In this document: piece by piece, positions 63,929 to 64,000 of the stretch
Numbering within the stretch: the stretch's first letter is position 1
Layout: each line of letters opens with the position of its first letter
NCBI GenBank assembly: GCA_018223415.1
Contig: JAGTTQ010000001.1
Location: forward strand, 1,646,865-1,710,864
Origin: Eubacteriaceae bacterium Marseille-Q4139
GTDB taxonomy: Bacteria > Bacillota > Clostridia > Lachnospirales > Lachnospiraceae
Length of the DNA: 64,000 nt
Direction of reading: 5' to 3'
Position numbers and translations under genes: made by a program
The notes under the pieces: generated by a model
Database searches by the model: none
What the model saw: only the letters and a program-made list of their open reading frames with translations
What the model was told of the DNA's origin: nothing

Positions 63929-64000
63929 TTACCATTTATCGCAGTGGTACAGATGTCTCGGAATACCGTCTACCATGATCGGCGGCACATCTCCCTGGAT
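63929..64000 (-). CDS. C-terminal end of an unidentified protein
   Basis: Only the last 23 codons and the stop are in the window. On the minus strand they read IQGDVPPIMVDGIPRHLYHC and then DKW before TAA. The His/Cys/Asp ending has no clear family for me. The frame and stop are certain only if coding continues beyond the edge. Confidence 0.5.
   Translation of the reverse strand: MQGDVPPIMVDGIPRHLYHCDKW

Overview
The window looks like a chromosomal stretch from a Gram-positive anaerobe of the Clostridia, most likely a Lachnospiraceae member (Clostridium XIVa-type). The reasons are moderately high GC, AGGAGG-type ribosome binding sites, TTGACA-N17-TATAAT promoters, a large Gram-positive SRP RNA, a T-box leader on metG, meso-diaminopimelate dehydrogenase, an oxygen-sensitive nrdG-like activase and many lipoproteins. 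No rRNA, tRNA, CRISPR array, transposase or prophage was seen. Most genes lie on the minus strand.

Region 1-13.8 kb is housekeeping: a HAD phosphatase (cut by the window edge), a TPR protein, recR, ybaB, dnaX and phosphofructokinase in one direction, then a membrane-anchored phosphoesterase, SRP RNA, two overlapping amidohydrolase paralogues (one without its metal ligands), a palindromic tandem repeat, a BlaI/BlaR1-type regulatory pair and tadA. The tadA / SRP RNA / dnaX-ybaB-recR order is a familiar Firmicutes neighbourhood with about 5 kb of extra genes inside it.

Region 13.8-25.4 kb holds an nrdG-like radical SAM activase, a bipartite low-complexity protein, malic enzyme, an 18-repeat Sel1 protein, endonuclease III, a small nucleotidyltransferase, a LUD-domain protein, an 8-oxoguanine glycosylase and HelD.

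Region 25.5-34 kb is accessory or metabolic: a two-gene HTH/HipA-like kinase module with a possible small RNA at its 3' side, a three-gene FAD oxidoreductase/DUF1667 operon with a nearby LysR regulator, and a complete polar amino acid ABC transporter.

Region 34-46.7 kb is the most unusual: a zinc-ribbon/AP2 protein, a 1669-residue surface protein (beta-helix, four MucBP-like repeats, choline-binding-like tail), an MBL-fold hydrolase, and an island in which a SnoaL-LytTR regulator faces an operon of three lipoproteins, two of them peptidases (S41 and clostripain C11).

Region 46.7-64 kb has a six-gene run (MATE, LRR protein, VWA protein, MoxR-like AAA ATPase, radical SAM, GNAT), then Ddh, a second MATE with an ATC-hydrolase-like protein, ksgA, tatD, metG with its T-box, a DUF885 lipoprotein peptidase and a nitroreductase. 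The best candidates for new biology are the amidohydrolase/pseudo-amidohydrolase pair, the HTH-kinase module, and the LytTR/lipoprotein-peptidase island.
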